Shown piece after piece: positions 10,001 to 18,423 of a stretch of 64,000 nt of DNA. Below the pieces are notes generated by a model that was not told where the DNA came from, made no database searches, and worked only from the letters and a program-made list of their open reading frames with translations. The first letter of the stretch is position 1, and every line of letters begins with the position of its first letter. The translations under genes and the position numbers were made by a program. Location: the NCBI RefSeq assembly GCF_046115515.1, contig NZ_CP175953.1. One strand, written 5' to 3'. This stretch comes from Gracilimonas sp017641085 (GTDB lineage Bacteria > Bacteroidota > Rhodothermia > Balneolales > Balneolaceae).

Positions 10001-10352
10001 AGGCAACAGTAATACTGAAGCCTTAAATGATCCTGATGCCTCTTTGGAAGATCAGGCCCGTGCAATTGCTGCTAAATTTAACGGCACCTACGCCGGCTAT
10101 ATGGAAGATGCCTCTTTCTGGAGGTTACGTGAAGTATCGTTAACTTTTAACGCACCGCAACGATGGTTGAACTCTCTTGGGGTTTCCCGTGCAAGCCTGA
10201 CCTTATCAGGCAATAATTTAGGCTTGTGGACAGACTACACCGGCCTTGATCCTGAAATCAGTTCAACCGGACAGACCAATTTCACTACCGAAGAATTTAT
10301 GAGCCAGCCCCCCGTCCGAACCTGGAAGGCACGCCTAAATCTTACATTTTAG
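7080..10352 (+). CDS. SusC/RagA-type TonB-linked outer-membrane receptor with STN domain
   Basis: 1090 residues with a signal peptide (cleavage after DIYAQ). Domains in order: STN (about 48-115, ISLDLKEVSVENALQMIAKEG), a carboxypeptidase-regulatory-like domain (about 133-215, GTVTDAKNGESLAGVNIVV), a plug (about 225-370, with IYVDGVRINNDP and IKGPSAATLYGSVAANGVI), then the barrel to the terminal LNLTF. SusC proteins import ligands captured by the SusD lipoprotein encoded 31 bp downstream. The STN domain marks it as a signal-transducing receptor for the FecR/ECF pair upstream. The substrate is not readable; the metal-rich surroundings make a metal chelate possible, but SusCD pairs also take glycans and peptides. 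Confidence 0.95.
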   Translation: MKKLKLLILLLPAWLVLSLVSDIYAQDQSRQFVSLSRYDQNYQYNSPYEQKISLDLKEVSVENALQMIAKEGNIRLAYNKLIIPIQKVTVVEEGITVKKALEQVLENTGLDMVASPNGQIVIKKKPVPVIFQGSITGTVTDAKNGESLAGVNIVVEDTDPLLGTSTDLDGNYTINNVPDGSYTITARFLGFRAMSKSVNVSGGKTTVDFQLESSVLNLDELVVTATGVRRKVEIGNAISRIDAAEDVQTRPISDVSILLQGQAAGVEILGSGGSTGMGSRIRVRGSNSASLSNEPVIYVDGVRINNDPNSISFETGGQSPSRLSDINPENIESIEIIKGPSAATLYGSVAANGVIRITTKRGRTGKPQWSAFTETGIVNDVTTYPKNYQALDASGNPCFTFEAAEGLCTQSTLDSFQPLNDNRISPFRTGQNYGLGLSVAGGTEALTYFLSGNFSDNEGVLPVNNLRRANFRGNFGTRISESLKTNLSVGYTNSELELPLNDNFALALINQGLNGRATPDVNDGWGEFTPAELFTIDTRQNINRFTTGLETEWTPMDNLNVRANGGLDFTSRWDNQFFPTGKAPDFLDYNQGARFSNRFETFDYTLDLVGTYTLAISEDFSSRTSAGFQYLQTLTRGTFAEGRQLVAGSNSIAGAAVTVSSEQTTEQRTVGTFMEEQVGFRDKLFVTGAVRIDRGSAFGADFNAAVYPKISTSWLVSEESFLNNTGNWLSSLRLRAAWGASGVQPGTNDALRYFNPIAATVGGQNVTGVTFGSVGNPDLKPERSTEVEVGADATLFTDRVNLEITYFNKQTKDALIFRELPRSLGVGDGRFENLGSVQNTGLELALYTRVFQTRSTSFDLDFVGSFIDNKLKELGEGIEPILFNSGYQRHVEGYSLGGYWDESYTFNDANGDGLIGRDEVEVGSEAVYQGSPFADTDLSFTGTLGVFNNRIVVRALMNYRGGKTLLNNTEAWRQGNSNTEALNDPDASLEDQARAIAAKFNGTYAGYMEDASFWRLREVSLTFNAPQRWLNSLGVSRASLTLSGNNLGLWTDYTGLDPEISSTGQTNFTTEEFMSQPPVRTWKARLNLTF

Positions 10353-10383
10353 TAATACAAAAATTTAATTTGGAGAACATATT

Positions 10384-11727
10384 ATGAATACATTAGTCAA
10401 AAACAGAGACCAAATTTGGAGGTATATTATTTTTGCCGGTGCGGCAATTATAATAGCTCTAAGTACCTATGCATGTGATTCTATGGTGGATGTAACAGAC
10501 CCTGATATTGTTACCCCCGAATCATTGAACAGCGAGGCCGGCATACAAACGCTCAGAGCCGGCTCACTTGGTGATTTAGCAGTAGCTATGAGCGGTTCAG
10601 GAGCAGGGCATGGTGCCACTCCGGGTTTAATAACTATGAGCGTCCTTATGACGGACGAATATGATTATTCCGGAACCTTCCCCACCCGGCGTGAAGCAGA
10701 CACCCGAAATCTCCAGAATTCAAACGGTGAAATGGATATGATTTACGGAAACCTGCACAGATCCCGGGCGTCCGCTGCAACAACCTTAGATGCGGTAACC
10801 GAATTTGGGAACCTGCCTTCCGTAGAGAGTGAAATGCACAGCGTTATAGGCTATATATACCTCATGTTTGCAGAAACTTTTTGCTCCGGCGTTCCTTTTA
10901 GTAAGGTATCCCCTGATGGAGGATTTGAATTCGGGGAACCGCTGACGACCGAGCAAATGTTTAATACGGCAATAACCCATTTTGATGGTGCCTCAGCCAG
11001 TGCGGGTGCCGGTTCCGACTTTGCCAATCTTGCCCTTTTAGGCAAAGCCCGCGCCCAACTCGGGCTGGGCCTAATTAGTGATGCAGCCAATACGGTTAGT
11101 TCTGTGCCTACCGATTTCGTTTATAACATTGAGCATTCCGATAACAGCCGACGGCAGGAGAACGGAATATATGTCTTAAGCACAGTCCGCCGTCAATTAT
11201 CTATCGCTGACGGCAAGGGCGGGAACGGATTGAATTTTCGTTCTGCTAATGATCCCCGTATTCCCTGGGAAGATAATGGCGTAGATGGGCAGGATGATAT
11301 AACACCGTACTTCAATCAACTCAAATTCAGCACTCCAAGCGACCCGGTTACTTTGGCTTCAGGGATAGAGGCTCGTTTGATTGAAGCCGAAGCAGCCATG
11401 CAGGCCGGTAATAATCAGGAAGTGGAAGATATCCACAATGCTCTGCGAGCTACCGTAGGCCTCCCGGAAGATGATTTATCGGCTATGGATGCAGACGAAC
11501 TTCGGTCTTATCATTTCAGTGAACGAGCTTTCTGGCTTTTCAGCACAGGTCATCGTCAGGGTGATCTTCGAAGGATGGTGCGCGTGTATGGAGAGCAGGT
11601 TTCCGATGTGTTTCCGTGGGGAGATTATATCAAAGGCGGTGTATATGAAGATAACGTCAACTTTCCGGTTCCTCAATCAGAAGAAAACAATCCCAACTTT
11701 CAAGGTTGCCTGGATCGAAATCCATAA
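10384..11727 (+). CDS. SusD/RagB-family outer-membrane lipoprotein
   Basis: 447 residues with a lipoprotein signal: membrane segment then LSTYAC, acylated Cys at residue 31. The rest has SusD-like helical (TPR) character, with ALLGKARAQLGLG and a conserved C-terminal region (LRSYHFSERAFWLFSTGHRQGDLRRMVR) typical of the family, where FxEGxRxxDLRR is common. It is on the short side for SusD (often 480-600). It should cap the SusC barrel encoded just upstream. A terminator follows 27 bp after the stop, so the sigma/FecR/SusC/SusD unit ends here. Confidence 0.88.
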   Translation: MNTLVKNRDQIWRYIIFAGAAIIIALSTYACDSMVDVTDPDIVTPESLNSEAGIQTLRAGSLGDLAVAMSGSGAGHGATPGLITMSVLMTDEYDYSGTFPTRREADTRNLQNSNGEMDMIYGNLHRSRASAATTLDAVTEFGNLPSVESEMHSVIGYIYLMFAETFCSGVPFSKVSPDGGFEFGEPLTTEQMFNTAITHFDGASASAGAGSDFANLALLGKARAQLGLGLISDAANTVSSVPTDFVYNIEHSDNSRRQENGIYVLSTVRRQLSIADGKGGNGLNFRSANDPRIPWEDNGVDGQDDITPYFNQLKFSTPSDPVTLASGIEARLIEAEAAMQAGNNQEVEDIHNALRATVGLPEDDLSAMDADELRSYHFSERAFWLFSTGHRQGDLRRMVRVYGEQVSDVFPWGDYIKGGVYEDNVNFPVPQSEENNPNFQGCLDRNP

Positions 11728-11753
11728 CTATTATACACTCAATTCAATGAAGC

Positions 11754-11784
11754 AAAGGGGGCTGGAATTGCCCCCTTTTTATTT
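11754..11784 (+). terminator. Intrinsic terminator after susD
   Basis: An 8-bp stem AAAGGGGG (11754-11761) pairs with CCCCCTTT beginning at 11771 across a 9-nt loop and runs into a T-rich stretch. It separates susD from the next gene. Confidence 0.85.
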
Positions 11785-11828
11785 CTAAGCTATCCTTTAG
11801 CAAATCTTAACCAGCGGATCGGACGATA

Positions 11829-14396
11829 GTGTCAAGTCAAACTAATCAACTTCCTATTTCTAAATCTCTCGTTTCCAATTATTTCTCTGTCGTAACCGGC
11901 TTATTCTTTCTTTCAGGGGCAGCGGGTTTAATTTTGCAAGTAGTTTGGATGTACCGCCTGGGATTGGTATTTGGCAATGCGGCCTACGCAACGGCTGCCA
12001 CACTTGCTGCATTTTTTCTTGGCTTAGCTATTGGCGGATGGGTTTGGGGCAATGCCTCGGCAAAACTGAAACGGCCGTTGAGGTTATATGGCCTCATGGA
12101 GATTGGTATTGCCATAACCGCCTTGCTGTTTATACCGGGCCTTGATTTCTATGAAAATTATTATGCCACACTGGTTTCTTTTCTTGACGGGCAGAGCGGA
12201 ATGCTCACCTTTTTAAAATTCATGTTTAGTATTACCCTCCTGTTATTTCCTACCATACTTATGGGCGGTACATTTCCGGTACTGGCACAATATGTTGGTA
12301 AAAAGCGGCGGCAGCTCGAAATACGAGGTACATTGCTATATGCTTTAAATACCATCGGTGCCTCTTTAGGAGCTTTTTTAGCCGGTTTTATTCTTCTCTC
12401 ACGGTATGGAGTAAATACCACCTATGCCTTAGCGGTTGCCCTGGCAGCAGCGGTCGGTCTCGCCGCAATTATTCTGGATATCCTAACTGCTATGAATTCA
12501 GAATTCAAGCAGGCCGATAAAACGCGCAGTACCGCCACTAAAAAGGGCAATTCAGGGGCATCAAAAAATTCTGCACTAAGGCTGAACTACTCCTTGATGA
12601 TTACTTTAGCATTTACATCGGGCCTGCTGGCTCTATCCGCAGAAACCGCATGGATTAAGATGTTCGCCCAGGTATTACAAAATTCGGTCTATTCTTTCTC
12701 GGCTATATTGGTTGTATTTCTCATAGCCCTGGGATGCGGGGGGTTTTTATCGCATCTGCTTGTTCGTTTTAACTTCCGGCCTCTTCCCACTTTACTGGTG
12801 TTGCTTTCTGCCGGGGCAATTTTGGTTGCACTATCCCCTGTCGTTTTCAACAAGCTGACTGATGGACTTGGTTATGTGGCCGGCGATGCTTCCTGGACTG
12901 GATATCTGGGAGCTGTTTTTAAAATGGGCTTTCTGGTGGTTTTTCCTCCAACGCTGATTCTTGGCACCGTTTTCCCGTACCTGCTTAAAGCTTCACCCAA
13001 AACAAGCAAAGAATCCGGACAATTTGTGGGACTGCTTGTGTTATGTAATTCAATAGGCAGCACTATTGGCCCTATTCTTACAGGCTTTTTTATACTCGAT
13101 GCCATCGGCCTGTGGGGAAGCATCAAAATTGTGGCCGTCATATACGGTGCCCTGGGACTATTAATTGCTTTTTCTATCCCAGCACCCAAAAGCCTGCGAT
13201 GGATGGCTCTGCCTGTCGCCGGAATCATAGTTGCAACGGTGATGACAAACCCGCCGCTCGTACATCTGGAAAAGGGCGAACGCTTGTTGAATACCTGGCA
13301 GTCAACCGATGGTGTTGTTTCTGTTGTGCAATCAAATGAGAATATTCAAATGCGGCTCGACAATTTTTATGTACTCGGAGATACCCGCTCAACACTGGTT
13401 GAGCAGATGCAGGGCCACATTCCGCTTTTACTTCACCCCGACCCGGAGCAAGTTTTATTTTTGGGGATGGGCACGGGTATTACCGCCGGGGCTGCTCTCA
13501 ATCATAGCGTTGATCGGGTTGTAGCAGTAGAACTGGTATCTAACGTTATAACAGCGGCTGAAAGTTATTTTACCCCCTGGCTAAATGGATTATTCAGCGA
13601 TTCCCGGGTTGAAATTGTAGCTGACGACGCACGCAACTATCTGCTGGGCACCAAAGAAAAATTTGATGTTATTGTGGGCGACCTGTTTACACCCTGGCAT
13701 GCCGGTACAGGCAGTTTATATAGCCTGGAACATTTTCAAATGGCAAAAGAACAACTGAAACCAGGCGGCATTTTTGCACAATGGCTGCCTCTTTACCAGT
13801 TAACCCCGGAAGGTTTTGAAACAATAGCCGCAACCTTTAATACGGTATTCCCGGAGGTAACCTTGTGGCGGGCAGATTTTTCGGGGTCGAGGGCCAGCAT
13901 TGCACTTATTGGCCAGCAAAAAGGATCACAACTTGACCAGGAAGTTCTCGAACGAAATATTGCCCGTGTGGTTGGCAGCAAAGACAGTTCACCAGCCGAG
14001 CACATGACAGGCCTGTTTTATCTGGGAAATCTGGATGCTATTGAACAGCAGCTTTCAGAAACAGAGCTGAATACCGATGACCAGCGCACCATCGAATTTA
14101 AGGCCCCCATTTTGTCACAGCGGGCCAATGCCGGAGACGGAACCTATATGGTTGGAATGGAATTGGAAAAATTATTAACGTCATTATCCAAAAATCTTCC
14201 ACCGGAAGAAGATCCATACTTATCTAATCTTCCTCAAAACGAAATGCGTTATGTAACGGTTGGCCTGCTGTATTATCGTTATTTGAATTATAAAGCGGCC
14301 GGGCAAACAAATAAGGCAGACATCCTGAAGACAAAAATTAACCAATTGGCACCCGGCTTTTTAAATGATTCTACCCAAACTCCAACCGGTTCGTAA
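11829..14396 (+). CDS. Fused MFS-like membrane domain and spermidine-synthase-like domain
   Basis: 855 residues starting at GTG. The first 480 or so form about a dozen membrane helices with gaps typical of the fused MFS/spermidine synthase proteins (GLILQVVWMYRLGLVFGNAAYATAATLAAFFLGLAIGG). The C-terminal part is a soluble spermidine-synthase fold with an aminopropyltransferase/SAM-type glycine motif (FLGMGTGITAGAAL, about residues 541-554), an acidic strand (VVAVELV) and DDARNYLLG followed by FDVIVGDLF. A short TPR-like tail follows. Such proteins are widespread and poorly understood; actual polyamine synthesis has not been established for the membrane-fused type. It lies between the susD terminator and an NTF2-like gene and may form a unit with the latter. 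Confidence 0.85.
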   Translation: MSSQTNQLPISKSLVSNYFSVVTGLFFLSGAAGLILQVVWMYRLGLVFGNAAYATAATLAAFFLGLAIGGWVWGNASAKLKRPLRLYGLMEIGIAITALLFIPGLDFYENYYATLVSFLDGQSGMLTFLKFMFSITLLLFPTILMGGTFPVLAQYVGKKRRQLEIRGTLLYALNTIGASLGAFLAGFILLSRYGVNTTYALAVALAAAVGLAAIILDILTAMNSEFKQADKTRSTATKKGNSGASKNSALRLNYSLMITLAFTSGLLALSAETAWIKMFAQVLQNSVYSFSAILVVFLIALGCGGFLSHLLVRFNFRPLPTLLVLLSAGAILVALSPVVFNKLTDGLGYVAGDASWTGYLGAVFKMGFLVVFPPTLILGTVFPYLLKASPKTSKESGQFVGLLVLCNSIGSTIGPILTGFFILDAIGLWGSIKIVAVIYGALGLLIAFSIPAPKSLRWMALPVAGIIVATVMTNPPLVHLEKGERLLNTWQSTDGVVSVVQSNENIQMRLDNFYVLGDTRSTLVEQMQGHIPLLLHPDPEQVLFLGMGTGITAGAALNHSVDRVVAVELVSNVITAAESYFTPWLNGLFSDSRVEIVADDARNYLLGTKEKFDVIVGDLFTPWHAGTGSLYSLEHFQMAKEQLKPGGIFAQWLPLYQLTPEGFETIAATFNTVFPEVTLWRADFSGSRASIALIGQQKGSQLDQEVLERNIARVVGSKDSSPAEHMTGLFYLGNLDAIEQQLSETELNTDDQRTIEFKAPILSQRANAGDGTYMVGMELEKLLTSLSKNLPPEEDPYLSNLPQNEMRYVTVGLLYYRYLNYKAAGQTNKADILKTKINQLAPGFLNDSTQTPTGS

Positions 14397-14479
14397 TAAC
14401 AAAACTTTTTTTTAAAATTGTACTTACATGTACTTTAAACTACACAACTCATAAATCAACTAACCAAATCCAATATATT

Positions 14480-14983
14480 ATGAAAAAACTTACCCTAACC
14501 TTATGCCTGATTTTGACAGCCAGCCTGCTTTATGCCCAGGATGAAGATCACGGAAATCATAGTCATGATAAGATAGAAATGACAAATTCCCCGGATGTGG
14601 AAGCCGTAAAGGAAGTATTAAAAAGCTATAAGAATGCCCTCCAAAACCTGGATGTTAGCGACACCCAAAAACTGTTTGGGGAAAAGGCCCATATTTTCGA
14701 AAATGGAAGCTTCGAAGGAACGTATCAGGAATATCTTGACCATCATATCGGGCCGGAACTGGATCATTTCGAGGAATTTACCTTCAGCGATTACATGGTT
14801 AATGTACGGATGGAGGGTGACGTAGCCGTAGCCTACGAAACCTACAACTATAAAATTGTTACCGGCGGAGAGAACAGCCGCACCATCGAGCGGCAGGGCG
14901 TGGCTACCTCCGTGCTTAAAAAAATGGATGGCAGCTGGAAGATTATTCAGAACCACGGCTCATCACGGGCATTAAGAAATTAA
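14480..14983 (+). CDS. Exported NTF2-like (SnoaL/DUF4440-type) protein
   Basis: 167 residues with a signal peptide ending LLYAQ, then a His/Asp-rich start (DEDHGNHSHDK) that could bind metal. The core has the NTF2-like cone fold signature: a long helix (AVKEVLKSYKNALQNLDV), EYLDHHIGPELDHF, then beta strands ending GSWKIIQNHGSS. Two other proteins in this window (20022-20462 and 45530-45967) share the YL-S/D-HH element. No catalytic function can be assigned; the histidines and location suggest a periplasmic metal-related role. A strong terminator follows. Confidence 0.82.
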   Translation: MKKLTLTLCLILTASLLYAQDEDHGNHSHDKIEMTNSPDVEAVKEVLKSYKNALQNLDVSDTQKLFGEKAHIFENGSFEGTYQEYLDHHIGPELDHFEEFTFSDYMVNVRMEGDVAVAYETYNYKIVTGGENSRTIERQGVATSVLKKMDGSWKIIQNHGSSRALRN

Positions 14984-14993
14984 TGGCCATTCA

Positions 14994-15037
14994 ATAAGTT
15001 ATGGCATATTTAGTTATGCCATAACTTATCAGTTTTT
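14994..15037 (+). terminator. Intrinsic terminator after the NTF2-like gene
   Basis: A perfect 15-bp stem (14994-15008 with 15015-15029) closed by a 6-nt loop and followed by CAGTTTTT. The stem is AT-rich but long. Confidence 0.85.
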
Positions 15038-15061
15038 AAAAAACTACCTGATTTAAATCCC

Positions 15062-15775
15062 ATGGCTAAAAATAATTTCTCCTTTTTATTAACTCTCGGG
15101 ATTTTCCTTTTAACGCTATACGCCTGTAACAACAAAGGCTCTGAAACCCACTATGAGCTGGATGTTATTCAACAAATAGAACGTTACAAATCACTCGTTG
15201 ATATAACCCCGGAAAAGGAACTTGTTGATCTCAAAACAGAAATTCCGGAGCTTGTATTTGACATTCGCTATGCTGCAACAAATAATTTTACAGGACAAAA
15301 GATATATGATTCACCCCGGGCTTTTGCCCGAAAGCCTGTGGCAGATGCTTTGAAGAACGTACAAACGCAACTGAAGGAAAAAGGGCTGGGTTTAAAAATT
15401 TTTGATGCCTACCGGCCTTACTCTGCAACCGTGATGTTATACGAAGCCTATCCCGACACCAATTACGTGGCCGCTCCCTGGAACGGCTCGCGGCATAACC
15501 GGGGCTGCGCTGTAGATGTCACCCTGGTTAATTTGGCAAATGGAAAGCAGCTAACTATGCCCACATCGTATGATGACTTTACAGAAAAAGCAGCCCCCTC
15601 TTACATGCAGCTTCCCGACAGTGTTATTGCCAACAGGCGAATATTGATGGATGTAATGACAGAAAACGGCTTCTCTACCTATCCTTATGAATGGTGGCAT
15701 TTTGATTATGAAGGCTGGGAAAATTATGAACTGATGGATTTGTCGTTTGAGGAACTTGACCGGCATAAAAATTAG
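15062..15775 (+). CDS. D-Ala-D-Ala dipeptidase, VanX/DdpX type (peptidase M15D)
   Basis: 237 residues with a lipoprotein signal (LLTLYAC, Cys at 22). The zinc site of M15 peptidases is complete: H145 and D152 in SRHNRGCAVDV, catalytic E210 and zinc ligand H213 in EWWHFDY; R118 in DAYRPY matches the substrate-binding arginine region. VanX enzymes hydrolyse D-Ala-D-Ala; chromosomal homologues without vanA or vanH, as here, generally recycle peptidoglycan dipeptides rather than confer glycopeptide resistance. Being lipid-anchored, it works outside the inner membrane. It stands alone after a terminator. Confidence 0.92.
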   Translation: MAKNNFSFLLTLGIFLLTLYACNNKGSETHYELDVIQQIERYKSLVDITPEKELVDLKTEIPELVFDIRYAATNNFTGQKIYDSPRAFARKPVADALKNVQTQLKEKGLGLKIFDAYRPYSATVMLYEAYPDTNYVAAPWNGSRHNRGCAVDVTLVNLANGKQLTMPTSYDDFTEKAAPSYMQLPDSVIANRRILMDVMTENGFSTYPYEWWHFDYEGWENYELMDLSFEELDRHKN

Positions 15776-16170
15776 ACCCTTTTATTAAGGTTCCGGAATT
15801 AATATAACGGCAGTGTTTACACCAACCTCATTTTGAAGGAGTTTATATGGCATCTGCTTCCCTGTTTCTCTATAGCCGACGAATACCCCGGTAATTGTTA
15901 CTAACCTGAGTTTGATTAATTTTGGAAGCCTGACGTTGCCTGAATAACCGAATAACCCTTCCAGGATTATGGAGTATAAAAGCTTTTGAGTGTTAAGGAA
16001 ATTTAGCGAGAGTAATGTAAAAAAAGATTAGCTGGACGAAAAATGAATGTTCGTTTGGCCGGATATAGGTAGCAGCGAAAAATCCATTGGTCAAACAGGT
16101 GGTGTTTTCTATCAACCGGGTATTCCAACATTCATACACCGCTGGTCGATATTAAAATTTAAGCCCGATG
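15776..16170. other. Intergenic region between convergent genes, no gene seen
   Basis: About 395 bases between the VanX-type gene (rightward) and a DUF4136 gene (leftward). I find no ORF with protein-like composition, no tRNA and no strong hairpin. A 15-codon ORF with a good Shine-Dalgarno at 15847 is considered and rejected elsewhere. Confidence 0.5.
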
Positions 16171-16770
16171 TTACTTTGGCTCCATAGTTCTTTGATCATA
16201 CCTTGAAAAGATATCCGCTATGGCCGCATTCAATTCTTTTCTTTTATCCTCGGTGTCGGCGTGCAGGATGTCCGGGGCGTAGCCCTGCCAAACGAGCTGT
16301 TTCTTACTTCGGTCAATTAACTGAACCAGGATGGCACCCGCCATATGGCTGGAGCTTCCCTGTGCCCCATAATAACCGTAAAAATGACCGAAAGAATGGC
16401 CAAAGCCGGGATGGAACGGGCTGTAAGGGTAAGCATACGGATAGCTATAGCTCCTGTTTGACTTATCTTCTTCCATCTCCACCGATGCATTGACCAGCAG
16501 GTCAGGTTCTTCTTCATTTAGCGTAAATCCCCTGGCTTTCATCTGTTGTTGTATGGCATTTTTAATACGGGCCTGTATCAGGCTATTATAAAACAACGGA
16601 TCTTCCTCACCGGTTTGTTTCATTATTTTAAACTCATCAGCCCAGTAATACGTCTTATAATCGTTGAACTGTACGTTCCTGTCATAATCCGTAATAATGG
16701 AGGATGTGGATGAGCAGCCCGCCAATACTATTCCAATGATGGTATATATTAAAAACTTGACGCTTTTCAT
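16171..16770 (-). CDS. DUF4136 lipoprotein
   Basis: 199 residues. A lipoprotein signal (FLIYTIIGIVLAGC, Cys at 19) is followed by the DUF4136 pattern: ITDYDRNVQFNDYKTYYWADEF near the start, then AIQQQMKARGFTLNEEEPDLLVNASVEME, a Tyr/Pro/His-rich low-complexity stretch (PYAYPYSPFHPGFGHSFGHFYGYYG) and VQLIDRSKKQLVWQGYA. The role of the family is unknown; members are envelope lipoproteins. The next leftward gene unit (cupredoxin, YceI) is upstream on the same strand but separated by about 175 bp. Confidence 0.88.
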   Translation of the reverse strand: MKSVKFLIYTIIGIVLAGCSSTSSIITDYDRNVQFNDYKTYYWADEFKIMKQTGEEDPLFYNSLIQARIKNAIQQQMKARGFTLNEEEPDLLVNASVEMEEDKSNRSYSYPYAYPYSPFHPGFGHSFGHFYGYYGAQGSSSHMAGAILVQLIDRSKKQLVWQGYAPDILHADTEDKRKELNAAIADIFSRYDQRTMEPK

Positions 16771-16945
16771 ACTGACACCTCTATATTTATTTTATTACTG
16801 CTTAACAAAGATTGTTGCAGTTTAATTTCTATTCTATCGTTCACGAGAATCACTGTCATTGTAGTGGGTTCCAAAATCGGTATCACCGTATTTCTAATCG
16901 GTGGATAATATTTTATTGTAGCAAGAGTTTCGTTCCATTTACCCG

Positions 16946-17506
16946 CTACCCGGGGTTAACAACCAAAACGCCCTTCATGCCAAACTGATAATGGGGCTTA
17001 TCGGCAGTAGTTTCAAAGCAGCCAATTTTCCACGTTCCGGTTTTGGATTCCGGCAGGGTAAAAGTCATCGTGCCCGATTGGCCGGGTTCGAGCTCCATCA
17101 TGTTACCTTCGTGTTCTTCTTCCCCTTCTTCATTGCTTTCTTCTCCGGATTCACTGCCCTCTGATGGCACCTTTTTTTCTATAGAAACACCGCTGAATAA
17201 GTCTTTTTTAAACTGATCCATATCGTCAGAAACCATGTTCCCTGCCATAAATTCATGTTCAACAGTACCCTTATTTTTTAATTGCAGTACAACTTTTTGC
17301 CCTGCCGGAACCTGGATGGTATCCGGCTTGAACCAGTAATCGCCAAGCGTCACCTCTATATTAATAGTCTGTTGGTTTTGATCGTACACTGACGCCTCGT
17401 CATGAGTTGAAGCCTTCTCTAAATGATTACCGGATATCAGCATGGGTAAAACAAGCAGTGCAGATAGTGTTAAGAATACTTTTCGAGAATCTACAAAAGA
17501 TAACAT
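16946..17506 (-). CDS. Exported cupredoxin (type-1 copper protein) with an acidic insert
   Basis: 186 residues with an N-terminal signal or membrane segment (residues 8-27). A single plastocyanin-like domain starts near residue 48, with the full set of type-1 copper ligands in order: H84 (EHEF), C163 (IGCFE), H172 (KPHYQFGM) and M177. Between the first ligand and the C-terminal ligand loop is an unusual acidic stretch (about 115-138, rich in Glu and Ser, then EHEG) not normal for small cupredoxins. It probably carries or stores copper electrons in the periplasm. It is followed downstream on the same strand by the DUF4136 gene and preceded by yceI 85 bp away. Confidence 0.85.
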   Translation of the reverse strand: MLSFVDSRKVFLTLSALLVLPMLISGNHLEKASTHDEASVYDQNQQTINIEVTLGDYWFKPDTIQVPAGQKVVLQLKNKGTVEHEFMAGNMVSDDMDQFKKDLFSGVSIEKKVPSEGSESGEESNEEGEEEHEGNMMELEPGQSGTMTFTLPESKTGTWKIGCFETTADKPHYQFGMKGVLVVNPG

Positions 17507-17591
17507 GATATGGCCTCATTGATTTTAAATCAGGCTTATTGTTATGATTAACAACAAGTATAAGATTGTGCACATTCCCTGCCGGTACCCT

Positions 17592-18152
17592 CTATTTACC
17601 GGATAGCTCCAGCGCAGCCTTTACCCGGATATCCAGCCGGTCTTTCATGCTGTAAAACAGAACACTGGGCGGATCAATATCATAAGCGGTCAATTTCTGT
17701 GACCATTCGGCGGTAATGTTCAAACCGTTATCTGTAAACTGCATAGTTCCGGGGATGGTCAGTTTCTGTGAGGTGCCATGAACTGTAAATGTCCCTTTTA
17801 CCTCGACCTCCTGAACCCCGGAAGTATCACTTCTAAACGGAGTAATAATTTTTCCCTCAAATTTTGCATACGGATATGTTTCAGCTTTCAGTGTTTTTAC
17901 CATATCCCGGTTGCGTTTATTATTCCCTGTGTCAATAGATTTTACAGGCAGTTGAAATGAAACGGCAGAATCGGACAGGATTACGCTTCCACTTAAGCTG
18001 TCTGATGAGCCTTCAAATGAAAACAGGGGGGTATAACCCGTAAATTCGGCATGTCCGTTCCCGGTTTGATAGGTTTGTGCCTTGCCCTGGTGAGGAAACA
18101 CAAATAAAAGCAAGGTAAAAAGGCTAAACCAAAATAGTGTTCTTCGTTTCAT
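17592..18152 (-). CDS. YceI-family lipid-binding periplasmic protein
   Basis: 186 residues with a signal peptide (cleaved after QGKAQ). The mature part shows the YceI lipocalin-like pattern: GHAEFTGYTPLFSFEGSSDSLSGSVILSDSAVSFQLPVKSIDTGNNKRNRDMVKTLKAETYPYAKFEGK, with VKGTFTVHGTSQKLTIPG later. YceI proteins bind polyisoprenoid lipids in the periplasm. The gene is the first of a leftward pair with the cupredoxin, and its promoter region, shared with the divergent DUF2231 cassette, contains an ATTTAAG repeat at 18302-18319. Confidence 0.9.
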   Translation of the reverse strand: MKRRTLFWFSLFTLLLFVFPHQGKAQTYQTGNGHAEFTGYTPLFSFEGSSDSLSGSVILSDSAVSFQLPVKSIDTGNNKRNRDMVKTLKAETYPYAKFEGKIITPFRSDTSGVQEVEVKGTFTVHGTSQKLTIPGTMQFTDNGLNITAEWSQKLTAYDIDPPSVLFYSMKDRLDIRVKAALELSGK

Positions 18153-18301
18153 ATGCTGACAAGATCCATATTAATATTAAATAAATAGGGGTTGTTACAA
18201 CATCTGAAAGATGTGCATCATTTCATATAAACACAGCTAAGAAAATATAAATGTATCCAAGGGCTCAATTTTAGGGAAGTATTACATTGCGCCGTTACCT
18301 G

Positions 18302-18319
18302 ATTTAAGTTTAATTTAAG
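18302..18319 (+). promoter_or_regulatory. ATTTAAG-N4-ATTTAAG direct repeat between yceI and the DUF2231 cassette
   Basis: Heptamers at 18302-18308 and 18313-18319 with spacer TTTA, 11 bp apart. The site is 104 bp before the DUF2231 ATG and 149 bp from the divergent yceI start, so it could serve either. Same architecture as at 5162, 23666 and 30796. Confidence 0.65.
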
Positions 18320-18423
18320 GTTCTATCATTAGATTAGCTTGATATTTGACTGCATAAAATGACCTTATCACAAAATTATATCATAAATTATATATCATAA
18401 ATTAAAAAATTAAAGGATTGATT

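Noticed and set aside
11829..14396. Spermidine synthase proper
   Set aside because: The membrane-fused type is widespread and not shown to make spermidine; no other polyamine genes are near.
15062..15775. Glycopeptide resistance through VanX
   Set aside because: No vanH, vanA or vanRS genes nearby; lipid-anchored chromosomal homologues are common and serve wall recycling.
15847..15894. 15-codon ORF with a good Shine-Dalgarno (AAGGAG)
   Set aside because: Too short, no protein-like or leader-like features such as repeated codons, and no gene downstream that it could control.
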